In this document: positions 8,382-17,014 of the stretch, piece after piece | How positions within the stretch are numbered: position 1 is the first letter of the stretch | Layout: every line of letters starts with the position of its first letter | Assembly (NCBI GenBank): GCA_016704465.1 | Contig: JADJAD010000009.1 | Coordinates: 186,001 to 250,000 of the forward strand | Direction: 5' to 3' | Source: Gemmatimonadota bacterium | Lineage (GTDB): Bacteria > Gemmatimonadota > Gemmatimonadetes > Gemmatimonadales > Gemmatimonadaceae | DNA length: 64,000 bases | Translations under genes and position numbers: made by a program | Notes under the pieces: generated by a model | Told to the model about the DNA's origin: nothing | The model's database searches: none | The model's input: the letters and a program-made list of their open reading frames with translations, nothing else

Positions 8382-9308
8382 CTACCCCCCCGCGCCACCG
8401 CTCGCCACCTCCCCCCACACCAGCGCCGCGATATCGGCGATCAAGCGCTGCGCATCGCGCTGCTCAGGAATCCCGCGCGTCAACACGACCAGCACGAACG
8501 GCGCTCGCCCCGCCGGACGCACGAGGGCGGCATCGTGAAGGATGCCAGTGATCCACCCGGTCTTGTGCGCCACGGGCGTACCCGGAGGGAGTCCGGCCGG
8601 GATCTCGTCGTTGAATTCCTGCCGCTGGAGCATATCGAGCATGGCGCGCGTGGAGGCTGGCGCCGCCGCCGTCCCTCGCGCGAGCGCCCGGAACAGCGCC
8701 CCGAGGTCACGCGCCGATGTCGTGTTGTTCAGCCCAGCGCGGAACGCAAGATTGTCCTCGACCCCCCGCAGCACGACCATGTCCGTCGCGCCCAGCGCGC
8801 GGGCGGTGGCCTGGGCCCGCCTGGCATCGACCAGCGCGATGACGGCGTTCGTGGCCAGGTTGCTGGAGCGCGTGATCATCCGCTCGACCAGCTCCTGGAC
8901 GGCGATCGATCCGCCGACACGCGCGTAGAGTGCGGAGTCGGAATCGTCCGCCGCATCGAGTTGGTAGGGAGATCCGTCGACGATGGATGCGAATCGGTTG
9001 GTGAGCTGAATCTGTTGCCCCGGTGCGAACCGTCCGCTGTCGATCCCGCGAAAGTACTCGATCATCACGGGGACCTTCATGGTGCTGGCGGCGTGGAAGA
9101 CCGAATCGGCGTTCAGGGTCAGGCCGTCAGCACTCGCCATGTCATGGTAGTAGACGCCGACCAGCGCCCCTGGTTGTCGCGAGGCCCGCTCGGCGATGCG
9201 GTCGCGCAGCGCGTCCATCGCAGGCTGGGCCGACAGGGCGCCGGCCGCGCTCAGTTCGAGGGCGAGGAGGATCGGGGCGAGAGCGGTGCGAGCGCGGGAG
9301 AGAGGCAT
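8382..9308 (-). CDS. Class A beta-lactamase-like serine hydrolase
   Basis: Exported serine hydrolase of the beta-lactamase2 family, 308 aa. From ATG at 9308 a signal peptide reads MPLSRARTALAPILLALELS and ends near ALSAQ. The active-site motif S-T-M-K is at residues 75-78, an SSN motif at 148-150 in place of SDN, a VED at 183-185 that could supply the general-base Glu, and KTG at 249-251. The frame stays open to 9383 but that extension would destroy the signal peptide. Family members include true penicillin hydrolases and enzymes of unknown substrate; which this is cannot be told from sequence. Confidence 0.87.
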   Translation of the reverse strand: MPLSRARTALAPILLALELSAAGALSAQPAMDALRDRIAERASRQPGALVGVYYHDMASADGLTLNADSVFHAASTMKVPVMIEYFRGIDSGRFAPGQQIQLTNRFASIVDGSPYQLDAADDSDSALYARVGGSIAVQELVERMITRSSNLATNAVIALVDARRAQATARALGATDMVVLRGVEDNLAFRAGLNNTTSARDLGALFRALARGTAAAPASTRAMLDMLQRQEFNDEIPAGLPPGTPVAHKTGWITGILHDAALVRPAGRAPFVLVVLTRGIPEQRDAQRLIADIAALVWGEVASGGAGG

Positions 9309-9428
9309 CGGAGGAAGATCCGATTCGGCCGCCGCGCACGCAATGCGCCACTTGTTGCCTTGCACCATCCTCGGTCGTGTCATAAGGCACCGTTCGCCGG
9401 TGACGCTGTTCCCCGACTATGGCGCCGG

Positions 9429-9911
9429 ATGAGTTTCCTCGTGGACGATTCGATCCTTCACCTTGCCCTCGCCTCGCTGTCCGACGGCTCCTCCTCTGCG
9501 GGAGGGCGTCGGGAGCGCTTCACGCGATTCTCCTTTCAGCGAAGCCCGACGGCCCGTTGCTGTGCCGAGGTGGAGCTGGAGTATCAGCCGGGCGATGCGG
9601 TGGTGGGGCGAGCCGAGGGGATCGCCACCCCGCTCGGAGATGTGCGCCTGGCCGCCGAGGCGACGCTGCGAGCCATCGAGCAGTTCAGCCATGGATCGCT
9701 TCGCTTCGACCTGCTTGGAGTCAAGCAGATGCGGGCGTTCGACGCCAACGTGGTGATCGTGAGCATCCTGTGCATCGATTCGGCGGGACGCGAGCCGGAG
9801 CGCCGCCTCCTGGGCTGCCATCTCGCCGATGACGATGTGCTGCGCGGGACCGTGATCGCGACGTTGCAGGCGACGAACCGGCTGCTCGGCAACGCGATCG
9901 CCACGCGCTGA
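9429..9911 (+). CDS. Hypothetical protein with duplicated A-x-x-AT-L-x-A motif
   Basis: Unrecognised 160-aa soluble protein, no signal peptide or membrane segment. After an N-terminal MSFLVDDSILHLALASL there is a compact alpha/beta-looking region: FSFQRSPTARCCAEVELEY, then AEATLRAIEQF, VVIVSILCIDSAG, LLGCHLADDDVL and VIATLQATNRLLG. The spacing of AEATLRAIE and VIATLQATNR suggests a helix repeated at both ends of a beta-sheet. It is divergent from the beta-lactamase-like gene with about 120 bases between. Function unknown. Confidence 0.7.
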   Translation: MSFLVDDSILHLALASLSDGSSSAGGRRERFTRFSFQRSPTARCCAEVELEYQPGDAVVGRAEGIATPLGDVRLAAEATLRAIEQFSHGSLRFDLLGVKQMRAFDANVVIVSILCIDSAGREPERRLLGCHLADDDVLRGTVIATLQATNRLLGNAIATR

Positions 9912-10058
9912 CTTCGACCGCACTCGTCAGGCGCGTCGAGCCGAGGGGCGGCCTCGCAGGCCCTCGCCGCGGCGCCGCCGCTCGACAGCCGTCGTTAACA
10001 CCCGAGGGGGCAACACTCGCATGGGAATCGGGTACGAGGTTCCCATTCCCGGGACCGC

Positions 10059-11888
10059 GTGGCACATTGCGACGTCCTTGTTCACGCTCCGCTGGAGGTA
10101 GGTATTCGACTCCTCGCCCGCGTCCGTGCTCTCGCGACGACATTGGCCCTTCCCGCGCTGACCGCCTGCGCATCGGCCATTCGTCCTGCTGTCCCAGGGC
10201 CCCAGCTCGCCGCTGACCCATCGTCCGCTACTACCGTCGGTGCCACGACGCCAGCCGCCGATGCGCCTCCCGCGCTCGCGAACGCCGTGGTTCCCGACTC
10301 GGTCTCCGACGCGCTCGGCGCGGCGATCGAGCAGGTCAGCGCCCTCTTCGACGTCCCCGATTCGGTCGTGCGCGGGTATGCCGCCAATCGCCTCGTCGAC
10401 GTCGATTCCACCTCTGGCCTCAGCGACGATGAGGAGACCACGTGGGACATCGACGTGGACTCCTACGTGACCCAGAGCAAGGTCGCGCACTACGTCGACC
10501 TGTTCCTCGGGTCGTCACGCGTCCGGTTTGTGGAGCGCTTGCAGCGCGGCAAACAGTACGAGCCGATGATTCGCGAGACATTTCGCGCTGCCGGCGTTCC
10601 GGAGGACATGTACTTCCTCGCCCTCGTCGAGAGTGGCTACGATCCCCATGCCTACTCACGCGCTGCAGCCGTGGGGATGTGGCAGTTCATGAGCACGACG
10701 GCCCGCGGGGTAGGGCTGCGCGTGGACTGGTGGGTCGACGAACGCCGTGATGTGGTGAAGTCCACCGCGGCCGCCGCGCGCTTCATTCGGGACCTGCAGG
10801 GGCAGTTCGGGTCGGCGTACCTCGCGGCCGCCGCATACAACGGCGGCCCCGGCCGGGTGTCGCGCGGGCTCAAGAAGTTCGACAACCAGCTGGAAGACGT
10901 GTCGGGGGAGGACTGCTTTTTCGCCCTCGCCGAGCAGGACTACCTTCGGGCGGAGACCAAGAACTACGTTCCGCAGCTCATCGCCGCCGCCCTGCTGGGG
11001 AAGGCCCCGTCGCGCTATGGCCTGACGGTCGATTCCGTCGCCCAGTTCGCCTACGACACCGTCGTCGTCCCTCCCTCGACCCCCCTGGCCGCCGTCGCCA
11101 AGGCGACCGGGGCCACCGTGCAAGACATCAAGGGGCTGAACGGACAGATCCTGCGCGGGGTGACCCCGCCGGATGCCGCGGTCACCCTGCGCGTCCCGGT
11201 GGGCCTCTCGGTGGGCTTCGACTCCAGCTTCGCCGCCCTCGACTCGATCGACCGACAGCCGTTCCTGCGCGTCAAGTCCAAGAAGAACGAGTCGGTGGCC
11301 AGCATCGCCAAGCGCTACGACGTCACGGCTCGGCACGTCGAGTGGTACAATCGCAAGCTGGCGGCGCGGAAGGGGAGGCTGACGAGCGCCCAGACGCTGC
11401 TTATTCCCACGGCGGCAGTGGTGGAGGGGGCGCTTGACGTCCCCGACCCGTCGATCGAGCGATATGGCACCTCGGCCTCCAGCGGGAGCGCCGGCCGCCG
11501 CACGCACGTGGTGCGGCGCGGTGAGACGCTGGGCGGCATTGCGAAGCGGTACGGGACGAGTGTCTCCTCGCTCGTGCGCTTGAACAGCTTCAAGCGGAAC
11601 GTCATCTACCCGGGCCAGACGATCATCGTCGGCGGCGCCAGCGCCAAGGCAACCACCAAGCGTTCTTCGTCAGTGAAGACGAAGCAAGCGACGGTGAAGA
11701 AGGCGTCGGCAAAGAAGGCGTCGGCAAAGAAGGCGTCGGCAAAGAAGGCGTCGGCAAAGAAGGCGTCGGCCGCCAAGGCCACAACGAAGAAGCCGACGGC
11801 GGGCAAGGCCACGACCAAGGCAACGCCTGCGAAGTCCGCACCCGCCCGGACATCCGCCGCCAAGAAGGTCACCGCCAAAACGTCGTGA
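10059..11888 (+). CDS. Membrane-bound lytic murein transglycosylase (MltD-like) with LysM domains and KKASA tail
   Basis: Cleaves peptidoglycan glycan strands to 1,6-anhydro products in the periplasm. 609 aa. GTG at 10059 is the only sensible start; it gives a signal peptide ending in the lipobox LTAC (Cys37). The SLT domain spans about 165-290 with catalytic Glu191 in ALVESGYDP, then VGMWQFMSTTARG and AAYNGGPGRV. Two LysM motifs follow: one near residues 405-450 (SVASIAKRYDV) and a clear one near 485-527 (RRGETLGGIAKRYGTS, YPGQTIIV). The last about 80 residues are Lys/Ala/Thr only, with five KKASA units like a histone H1 tail. Convergent with the next gene. Confidence 0.9.
   Translation: MAHCDVLVHAPLEVGIRLLARVRALATTLALPALTACASAIRPAVPGPQLAADPSSATTVGATTPAADAPPALANAVVPDSVSDALGAAIEQVSALFDVPDSVVRGYAANRLVDVDSTSGLSDDEETTWDIDVDSYVTQSKVAHYVDLFLGSSRVRFVERLQRGKQYEPMIRETFRAAGVPEDMYFLALVESGYDPHAYSRAAAVGMWQFMSTTARGVGLRVDWWVDERRDVVKSTAAAARFIRDLQGQFGSAYLAAAAYNGGPGRVSRGLKKFDNQLEDVSGEDCFFALAEQDYLRAETKNYVPQLIAAALLGKAPSRYGLTVDSVAQFAYDTVVVPPSTPLAAVAKATGATVQDIKGLNGQILRGVTPPDAAVTLRVPVGLSVGFDSSFAALDSIDRQPFLRVKSKKNESVASIAKRYDVTARHVEWYNRKLAARKGRLTSAQTLLIPTAAVVEGALDVPDPSIERYGTSASSGSAGRRTHVVRRGETLGGIAKRYGTSVSSLVRLNSFKRNVIYPGQTIIVGGASAKATTKRSSSVKTKQATVKKASAKKASAKKASAKKASAKKASAAKATTKKPTAGKATTKATPAKSAPARTSAAKKVTAKTS
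11697..11771 (+). repeat. Five 15-bp tandem units encoding KKASA
   Basis: Unit AAGAAGGCGTCGGCA repeated five times without gaps; the last unit ends GCC instead of GCA. Near-identity at third codon positions indicates recent slippage or unequal recombination rather than ancient amino-acid repetition. Confidence 0.95.
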
Positions 11889-11983
11889 GCACGCCTGCCT
11901 GTGTCCCGGAGTACGGGCGCCGGTAGGCGACTCCGGGCCCGGCGGGCTGAACGCGGGCAGACCTCGACACCGCATCATGCAAA

Positions 11984-12016
11984 GGGCGGTCGCCTTCAAC
12001 GTGAAGACGACCGCCC
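11984..12016. terminator. Bidirectional terminator between convergent transglycosylase genes
   Basis: Stem GGGCGGTCG/CGACCGCCC (9 bp), extended inside by CTTCA/TGAAG with a 3-base loop. Plus-strand exit reads GATCGTTTTG and minus-strand exit begins with TTT, so it can serve both genes. Confidence 0.75.
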
Positions 12017-12066
12017 GATCGTTTTGCCTGGAGCTGCCGGAACTGCCCGCTGAGTTCAACAGGCGG

Positions 12067-12759
12067 TTACTCGATGATCCCCGTCCCGCGATACCCCTTC
12101 AAGATGATCCGGTCGTATCCGTTGGAGGCGTCGAGGTCGAGCGCCTTGGCGACTTCGACCGCGGCCGGGCCGCGATTGTAGGCCAGCAGAGCCATCTGGA
12201 TGTCGCCGCGCTGCTCCCGGATCAGGTCCCGCAGGTAGCGGAAACCGATGTGCAGGTTGGTGTCTCGGTCGTACAGCCGCTCACGGGTCAGCGTGGCGTC
12301 GTAGAACCTGGCCGTGGGCAGCATCAACTGGGTCAGGCCGATTGCCCCCACGCTGCTGCGCGCCGTCTGCTTGAACTGGCTTTCCAGCTTCACCAGCGGG
12401 AACGCGAGATCGGGGTCGATCTTCTCGTCCACGGAGGCGTCGTAGATCGCCCCGGCCAGATCGGCTGGGATCTTGAACTTCTTGGAGTAGTGAAAGATGC
12501 GGTTCCAGCGTTCCAGCTGGACCGACGCGAGTCGCAGGTCGCCGCGCGCCTTCTCGATCTGACTCTGGAGTCGCTGGACCTCGGCTCGCTCAGCCAAGGT
12601 GTGCCGAAGGGGAGTCGCGGTCGCTTCGGTCGGCTCCCAGTTCCGGGCGGCCATGGTACCGGCGGCAAGTACCCCCGCCAGCATGAACACTCCCTGAATC
12701 CTCCGCTTTCGTCGCGCCGCGTCACCGCGGTGCACATACGTGTTACTGAGATCCTTCAT
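12067..12759 (-). CDS. Single-domain lytic transglycosylase with N-terminal membrane anchor
   Basis: 230-aa murein transglycosylase. Basic N-terminus then one membrane segment about residues 22-38 (GVFMLAGVLAAGTMAA), a helical region 50-90, then an SLT domain 95-225 with the catalytic Glu in FPLVKLESQF, the SSVGAIGLTQLMLPTA block and LLAYNRGP. The start at 12759 has a GAGGAAG ribosome site upstream on the minus strand. It faces the MltD-like gene tail to tail. The membrane segment could also be an uncleaved signal. Confidence 0.88.
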   Translation of the reverse strand: MKDLSNTYVHRGDAARRKRRIQGVFMLAGVLAAGTMAARNWEPTEATATPLRHTLAERAEVQRLQSQIEKARGDLRLASVQLERWNRIFHYSKKFKIPADLAGAIYDASVDEKIDPDLAFPLVKLESQFKQTARSSVGAIGLTQLMLPTARFYDATLTRERLYDRDTNLHIGFRYLRDLIREQRGDIQMALLAYNRGPAAVEVAKALDLDASNGYDRIILKGYRGTGIIE

Positions 12760-12848
12760 ATATGATGACTTCCTCTATTTTCGGTCGACGTCCCTAACCC
12801 GGGCGAACCGGAAAGGCGTCGAAGCCTGCGTGATGCGGCGGAAGTCCA

Positions 12849-13325
12849 TTACCCACGTTCCCAGTCCCCGCTTTTCCCGCCGCGCTTCTCGACGAGACAA
12901 ATCTGACCGATCACCATCCCCTTATCCACCCCCTTGGCCATATCGTAAAGTGTGACCAAGCTCACACTTACGCCCATTATGGCCTCCATCTCGACCCCCG
13001 TTTTTCCGGTCGTTCTCGCCGTCGCCTCGACCCACACTCCGGGAAGCGATTCGTCCAGCCAGAGCCGCAAGTCGATGTCCGACAGGGCGATCGGATGGCA
13101 CAGCGGTACCAGATCCGAGGTCCGCTTGGCGCCCATGATTCCGGCCAGTTTTGCCACCGTCAGCACGTCGCCCTTGGCCAGCTGATTGTCGCGAATGGAA
13201 GCAAAAGTTTCTGCCTTCATGACGATATTTCCCTGCGCCCGGGCCATTCGGACCGTCGAATCCTTCCCGCTGATGTCGACCATCCGGGCTCGGCCCGCGG
13301 CGTCTACGTGCGATAAATCGGACAT
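12849..13325 (-). CDS. moaC: Cyclic pyranopterin monophosphate synthase MoaC
   Basis: Second step of molybdenum cofactor synthesis, making cPMP from the MoaA product. 158 aa. Signatures: DSTVRMARAQG, IMGAKRTSDLVPLCHPI and the KTGVEMEAIMGVSVSLVTLY block with conserved active-site Lys/Asp later (YDMAKGVDKGM). The ATG at 13325 starts the homology (MSDLSHVDAAGRARMVDI). No other cofactor gene is seen in the window. It lies 53 bases after holB in the same direction. Confidence 0.95.
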   Translation of the reverse strand: MSDLSHVDAAGRARMVDISGKDSTVRMARAQGNIVMKAETFASIRDNQLAKGDVLTVAKLAGIMGAKRTSDLVPLCHPIALSDIDLRLWLDESLPGVWVEATARTTGKTGVEMEAIMGVSVSLVTLYDMAKGVDKGMVIGQICLVEKRGGKSGDWERG

Positions 13326-13378
13326 GAGTAGCGAGGAAAGTGGGATCCGGTCGGACCGTCGAGGGCCAGCGCGGCGCG

Positions 13379-14461
13379 CTAGGCGCGGAGTGCGTGGCTC
13401 AGGGTGGCGAGCAGGTTCGCTGTGATCAGTTGGGGGTTCACGTTGCCCCCGGCCATCAGTTTGGATTCCTCGACCATGGCTGCGGCGCGGGCGGCGTTGC
13501 GCGCCGCGCGTTCGTCGTCGGCCGCCACGGCTTCGCGTGTGCGCTGGTGCAGCGCCACAGTGAGCGCCTCGAGTACGTCGGTGAACGCGCCCCTGGCGCC
13601 GGCGGACCCTTGCGCCATGGCGAGTCGGAGCGCCTTGCCGCGGTCGCCGGACAGGGCGACGTCGAGCAGGCGCTTCGCCGCTTCGGCCGCGGCGCTGGTT
13701 TCCTGCGAGGCGAGCAACCGACCGGGGGCGCCGCCGGCGAGTCGCACGCGCTCGTCCAGGCTGCTCGGGAGATTCAGCCGCCCGAGCGCTTCCACCACCG
13801 ACGCTTCCCCGAGCCAGCTCCGCATCGCCGACTCGCCGATCGGGGCGACGCGCAGCGCCACGACCCGCGATCGGATCGTCGGCAGGAGGGCGCCGGGCGC
13901 GCTGCTGGTCAGGATGATGTTTGTGTTGGCCGGCGGCTCCTCCAACAGCTTGAGGAATGCGTTGGCCGCCGGGGCCTCGGCGTTCTCCTGCGGGGGCGAC
14001 ATTCGATCGGCCTCGCCGACGATGAAGACCTTGCGCCGAGCCATGGCGGGCGTGACCGAGGCCATCTGCACGAGGAGCCGCGTCGTGGCGACGAAGATCG
14101 CGTCGGAGCCGACGGGGGGAGCGTACAGGCCGCCGGCCTTCATCCGATCCTGGACCGCTTGCTGCAGGTCGAGCTTGATGTCGTCGAGCGACGGGTCCGA
14201 GTCCTTCAGCTTCGGTCGCGGAATGACCCACACGAGATCGGGGTGGGTCAGCACGGCGGAATAGCGGCACTGCCCACAGCGGCCGCAGGGCGCGGTCTCG
14301 TGTTCACAGAGCATGGCCTGCGCGAGCCACAGGGCGAGGCGCTGCTTCCCGACCCCCCCTTGTCCATGAAGCAGGAGGCTCTGCGGAAGGAGCCCGCGGG
14401 CTCGTGCATCTGAGAGTCGCGCCCTCAGCGCGTCGTGACCGTGAAGCGGGACGATGGGCAT
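13379..14461 (-). CDS. holB: DNA polymerase III delta-prime subunit
   Basis: Clamp-loader subunit of the replicase. 360 aa. Degenerate P-loop HGQGGVGKQRLA near residue 32, where Gln takes the place of the Thr/Ser that binds Mg, as expected for a delta-prime subunit that does not hydrolyse ATP. Zinc-module cysteines in CGRCGQCRY with one upstream Cys, then FIVGEADRMS, NAFLKLLEEPP and the SRV sensor segment. C-terminal collar domain from about 210. It starts 27 bases after the amidase gene on the same strand. Confidence 0.9.
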   Translation of the reverse strand: MPIVPLHGHDALRARLSDARARGLLPQSLLLHGQGGVGKQRLALWLAQAMLCEHETAPCGRCGQCRYSAVLTHPDLVWVIPRPKLKDSDPSLDDIKLDLQQAVQDRMKAGGLYAPPVGSDAIFVATTRLLVQMASVTPAMARRKVFIVGEADRMSPPQENAEAPAANAFLKLLEEPPANTNIILTSSAPGALLPTIRSRVVALRVAPIGESAMRSWLGEASVVEALGRLNLPSSLDERVRLAGGAPGRLLASQETSAAAEAAKRLLDVALSGDRGKALRLAMAQGSAGARGAFTDVLEALTVALHQRTREAVAADDERAARNAARAAAMVEESKLMAGGNVNPQLITANLLATLSHALRA

Positions 14462-14488
14462 GTGTGCAAATATGGGCCGCGGCCCGAG

Positions 14489-16096
14489 CTAGCGGAGCGG
14501 TGGAACCGAGGCCGGTGGTCGCCGGTGCCGGGTGCCTTGCTCGTAGCCGTAGGCGAGCCTGAAGAGCGTTCCTTCGGCAAATGGGCGCGCCAGCAGTTGC
14601 AGGCCGGCGGGGAGCTGCCCACGCGTGTAGCCCATGGGGACGGTGATGGCCGGAAAGCCCGTGCCGGGAGAGAAGACCTGCGAGTTGTCGCCGCCGGGGG
14701 AGTTGAGGTCGCCGATGAGGCGCGGCGGATTGCTCCACGTGGGATACGCGACGGCATCGAGGCGCAATGAGTCCATGAGCTGACGGAGCGCGACCCGCAG
14801 CCCGGCGCGGTATGACTCTCGGGCTCGACATCCGGGGCTCTGCTCCGGCGTTTCGGTCACGCGCTGCGACGATTCCAGGCGCGCCTGCAGCGAGGGATGG
14901 TATCGCCCCGACGACAGGATCTCGGCGACCGTTCGAATCGGCGGCTTCGAGTCGGCGACGCGGGTCAGGTACGCCTCGAAGTCGTGCCGGAACGGGGAAC
15001 ACGCGCCGCTCTGCAGCCGACGGAGCGAGTCCAGCGCCGGAATGGCCACCGGGTCGATGATGACGGCGCCCAGGCGCGCGAGGTCGTCGAGTGCGCGCCG
15101 GAAGACCGCGTTGACCTCCGGGTCGAGCGATGCCGACTCATAGGCGACGCGCAGCACGCCGATGCGCGCCCCGCGCACCCCGTCGAGGCGGAGGGAATCG
15201 GCGTACGTCGGGATCGGGTGCGCGCGGGCGGCAGCGGTGACCGGATCGCCGGGATCCTCTCCGGCGATCACCTGGAAGACGGCGACGACGTCGGCCACCG
15301 TGCGCCCCATGGGGCCGGCGATGTCCTGCGAATCGAACAGCGGCACGACCCCGTTGCGGCTGGTGAGTCCCATGGTCGACCGGATCCCGACCAGCGCCTG
15401 GTGGGCCGAGGGGCCGCGGATGGAGTTGCCCGTGTCGCTCCCGAGCCCCACCGCGCCGAACGACGCGGCCACGGCCGCCGCCGTTCCCCCGCTGGATCCG
15501 GCCGTGACACGATCGAGGGCGTACGGATTCTTGGTGTAACCGGCGAGGATCGAGCTCACCGTCTCGTTCGGCGAGAACGCCAGCTCGGCCATGTTGGACT
15601 TGGCGAGGACGATCGCCCCGGCGGCCCGCAAACGCTGCACCTGGAAGGCGTCGCGATTCGGCTGCCACCCCTTGAGGGCCAGCGAGCCCGCAGTGGTGGG
15701 GAGGTCGAAGGTCTCGAAGTTGTCCTTCACGATGGTCGGGACGCAGTGCAGCGGGCCGATGAACCCGTCGCGCGCGTAGCGCCGGTCGAGTGAGTCGGCG
15801 GTGGTGAGGGCTGCCGGATTGACGACGATGAGCGCGTTGATGGCCGGGCCGTTGTGGTCGTAGGCCTCGATGCGTCGCAGGTACCCTTGCACAAGCTGGC
15901 GACAGCTCAAGGAGCCGGCTTGCATGGCGCCGCGAAGGTCGGCGAGCGTCGCCTCCTCGAGGATGAACGGCGCCGGCGCGGCGCGCTGCGCCTGGACGCG
16001 CGCGACGGGAAGCACGGCACCAGCGGCGCAGGCGCAGGCCGTCATCGCTATGGCAGAGGCGAGTCGTGCCGCGAAGCGGGGGGGCGTCGGGAGCAT
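14489..16096 (-). CDS. Secreted amidase (amidase signature family)
   Basis: Ser-cisSer-Lys amidase, 535 aa, predicted exported. From ATG 16096 the N-terminus is a signal peptide (RFAARLASAIAMTACACAAG, ending near VQAQ). Catalytic Lys in HCVPTIVKDNF near residue 128, the glycine/serine signature AGSSGGTAAAVAASFG near 205 and the nucleophile region SDTGNSIRGPSA. The frame is open 25 codons upstream, but that part would mask the signal peptide. It begins 10 bases after the upstream permease, so it is probably the last peptide-use gene of this run. Likely substrates are amides released from peptides; this is inference. Confidence 0.9.
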   Translation of the reverse strand: MLPTPPRFAARLASAIAMTACACAAGAVLPVARVQAQRAAPAPFILEEATLADLRGAMQAGSLSCRQLVQGYLRRIEAYDHNGPAINALIVVNPAALTTADSLDRRYARDGFIGPLHCVPTIVKDNFETFDLPTTAGSLALKGWQPNRDAFQVQRLRAAGAIVLAKSNMAELAFSPNETVSSILAGYTKNPYALDRVTAGSSGGTAAAVAASFGAVGLGSDTGNSIRGPSAHQALVGIRSTMGLTSRNGVVPLFDSQDIAGPMGRTVADVVAVFQVIAGEDPGDPVTAAARAHPIPTYADSLRLDGVRGARIGVLRVAYESASLDPEVNAVFRRALDDLARLGAVIIDPVAIPALDSLRRLQSGACSPFRHDFEAYLTRVADSKPPIRTVAEILSSGRYHPSLQARLESSQRVTETPEQSPGCRARESYRAGLRVALRQLMDSLRLDAVAYPTWSNPPRLIGDLNSPGGDNSQVFSPGTGFPAITVPMGYTRGQLPAGLQLLARPFAEGTLFRLAYGYEQGTRHRRPPASVPPLR

Positions 16097-16106
16097 GATG
16101 GGGTCT

Positions 16107-16910
16107 CTATTCTGCCGGGTGCAGGGTGTCGCGGAGCGCGTCACCCAGGAGGTTGATGGATACGACGGCAAGCAGGATCATGGCACCGGGAAAGACGGCG
16201 AGCCATGGGGCGGTGTACAGCGAGGACTGGGAGCCGCTCAGCATGTTGCCCCAGCTGGCGGCCGGTGGCTGCACGCCAAGTCCGAGGAAGCTGAGCGCCG
16301 ACTCGATGAGCAGCGCGCTGCCCATGCCTAACGTGGCATTCACGAGGATGGTCGGCCACAGGTGCGGGAGCAGGTGACGCCGGGCGCGTTCGAGTGGCGG
16401 GGCGCCGAGGGCGATGGCCCCCTCGACGAAGCTCTGCTCGCGCAGGGCGAGCAGTTCGCCGCGCACGAGGCGGGCGAGTCCCATCCACGAGGTGGCGCCG
16501 ATCGTGACGATGAGCGTGGGGACCGAGGGGCCGAAGAAGGTGACGACGGTGATGACAATGAAGATCGTGGGGACCGCCAGCGCCGCGTCGGTGAGGCGCA
16601 TGAGCAGGGCGTCGACGCGGCGACCCGACAGGGCGGCCAGGGCGCCGGTGGCGGTCCCGAGGCAGGCCGCCAGCAGCATGGCGGCCGCGCCGGTGGCGAG
16701 CGAGACGCGCCCGCCGACCAGCAGGCGGGCGAGCACGTCGCGCCCGTTCTCGTCGGTCCCCAGCGGGTGCCCCGTGCCGGGCGGCGCCGCGGCACGGGCG
16801 AAGTCGAGCACGTCCGGGTCCACGGCGTACAGCATCGGTCCGACGACCGCCGACACCACCAGCAGCGCCAGCAGCCAGCCGGCAAGTTGCAATCGAGGGC
16901 GCGGGCTCAT
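16107..16910 (-). CDS. Dipeptide/oligopeptide ABC transporter permease (DppC/OppC type)
   Basis: Inner-membrane permease, 267 aa, about six membrane segments. The extracytoplasmic segment HPLGTDENGRDVLARLL after the first helix is characteristic of the DppC side of the pair. The cytoplasmic EAA loop reads EGAIALGAPPLERARRHLL and would dock an ATPase. LSFLGLGVQPPAASWGNML follows. Paired with the DppB-type permease upstream; no ATPase gene is in the window. The start is followed by a CG-alternating stretch. Confidence 0.93.
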   Translation of the reverse strand: MSPRPRLQLAGWLLALLVVSAVVGPMLYAVDPDVLDFARAAAPPGTGHPLGTDENGRDVLARLLVGGRVSLATGAAAMLLAACLGTATGALAALSGRRVDALLMRLTDAALAVPTIFIVITVVTFFGPSVPTLIVTIGATSWMGLARLVRGELLALREQSFVEGAIALGAPPLERARRHLLPHLWPTILVNATLGMGSALLIESALSFLGLGVQPPAASWGNMLSGSQSSLYTAPWLAVFPGAMILLAVVSINLLGDALRDTLHPAE

Positions 16911-16948
16911 GCGCGCGCGCGGGCCCGTGCATTGCCGGCGCAGGCGTC

Positions 16949-16978
16949 ACCGGCCGAGGTGGCACCGGCCGAGGTGGC
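16949..16978. repeat. 15-bp direct duplication between the two permease genes
   Basis: ACCGGCCGAGGTGGC occurs twice back to back in the 104-base gap between the permease genes. The same gap has a CG-alternating run at 16911-16920. No gene is seen there. Confidence 0.9.
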
Positions 16979-17014
16979 ACATCGCCACGCGTCATCGCGG
17001 CGTGCGCGATTGCG

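Noticed and set aside
11640..11885. Separate histone-like gene
   Set aside because: The Lys/Ala tail is in frame with the transglycosylase, with no start codon or ribosome site of its own.
12849..13325. Molybdenum cofactor gene cluster
   Set aside because: moaC stands alone; no moaA, moaE, mog or moeA in the window.
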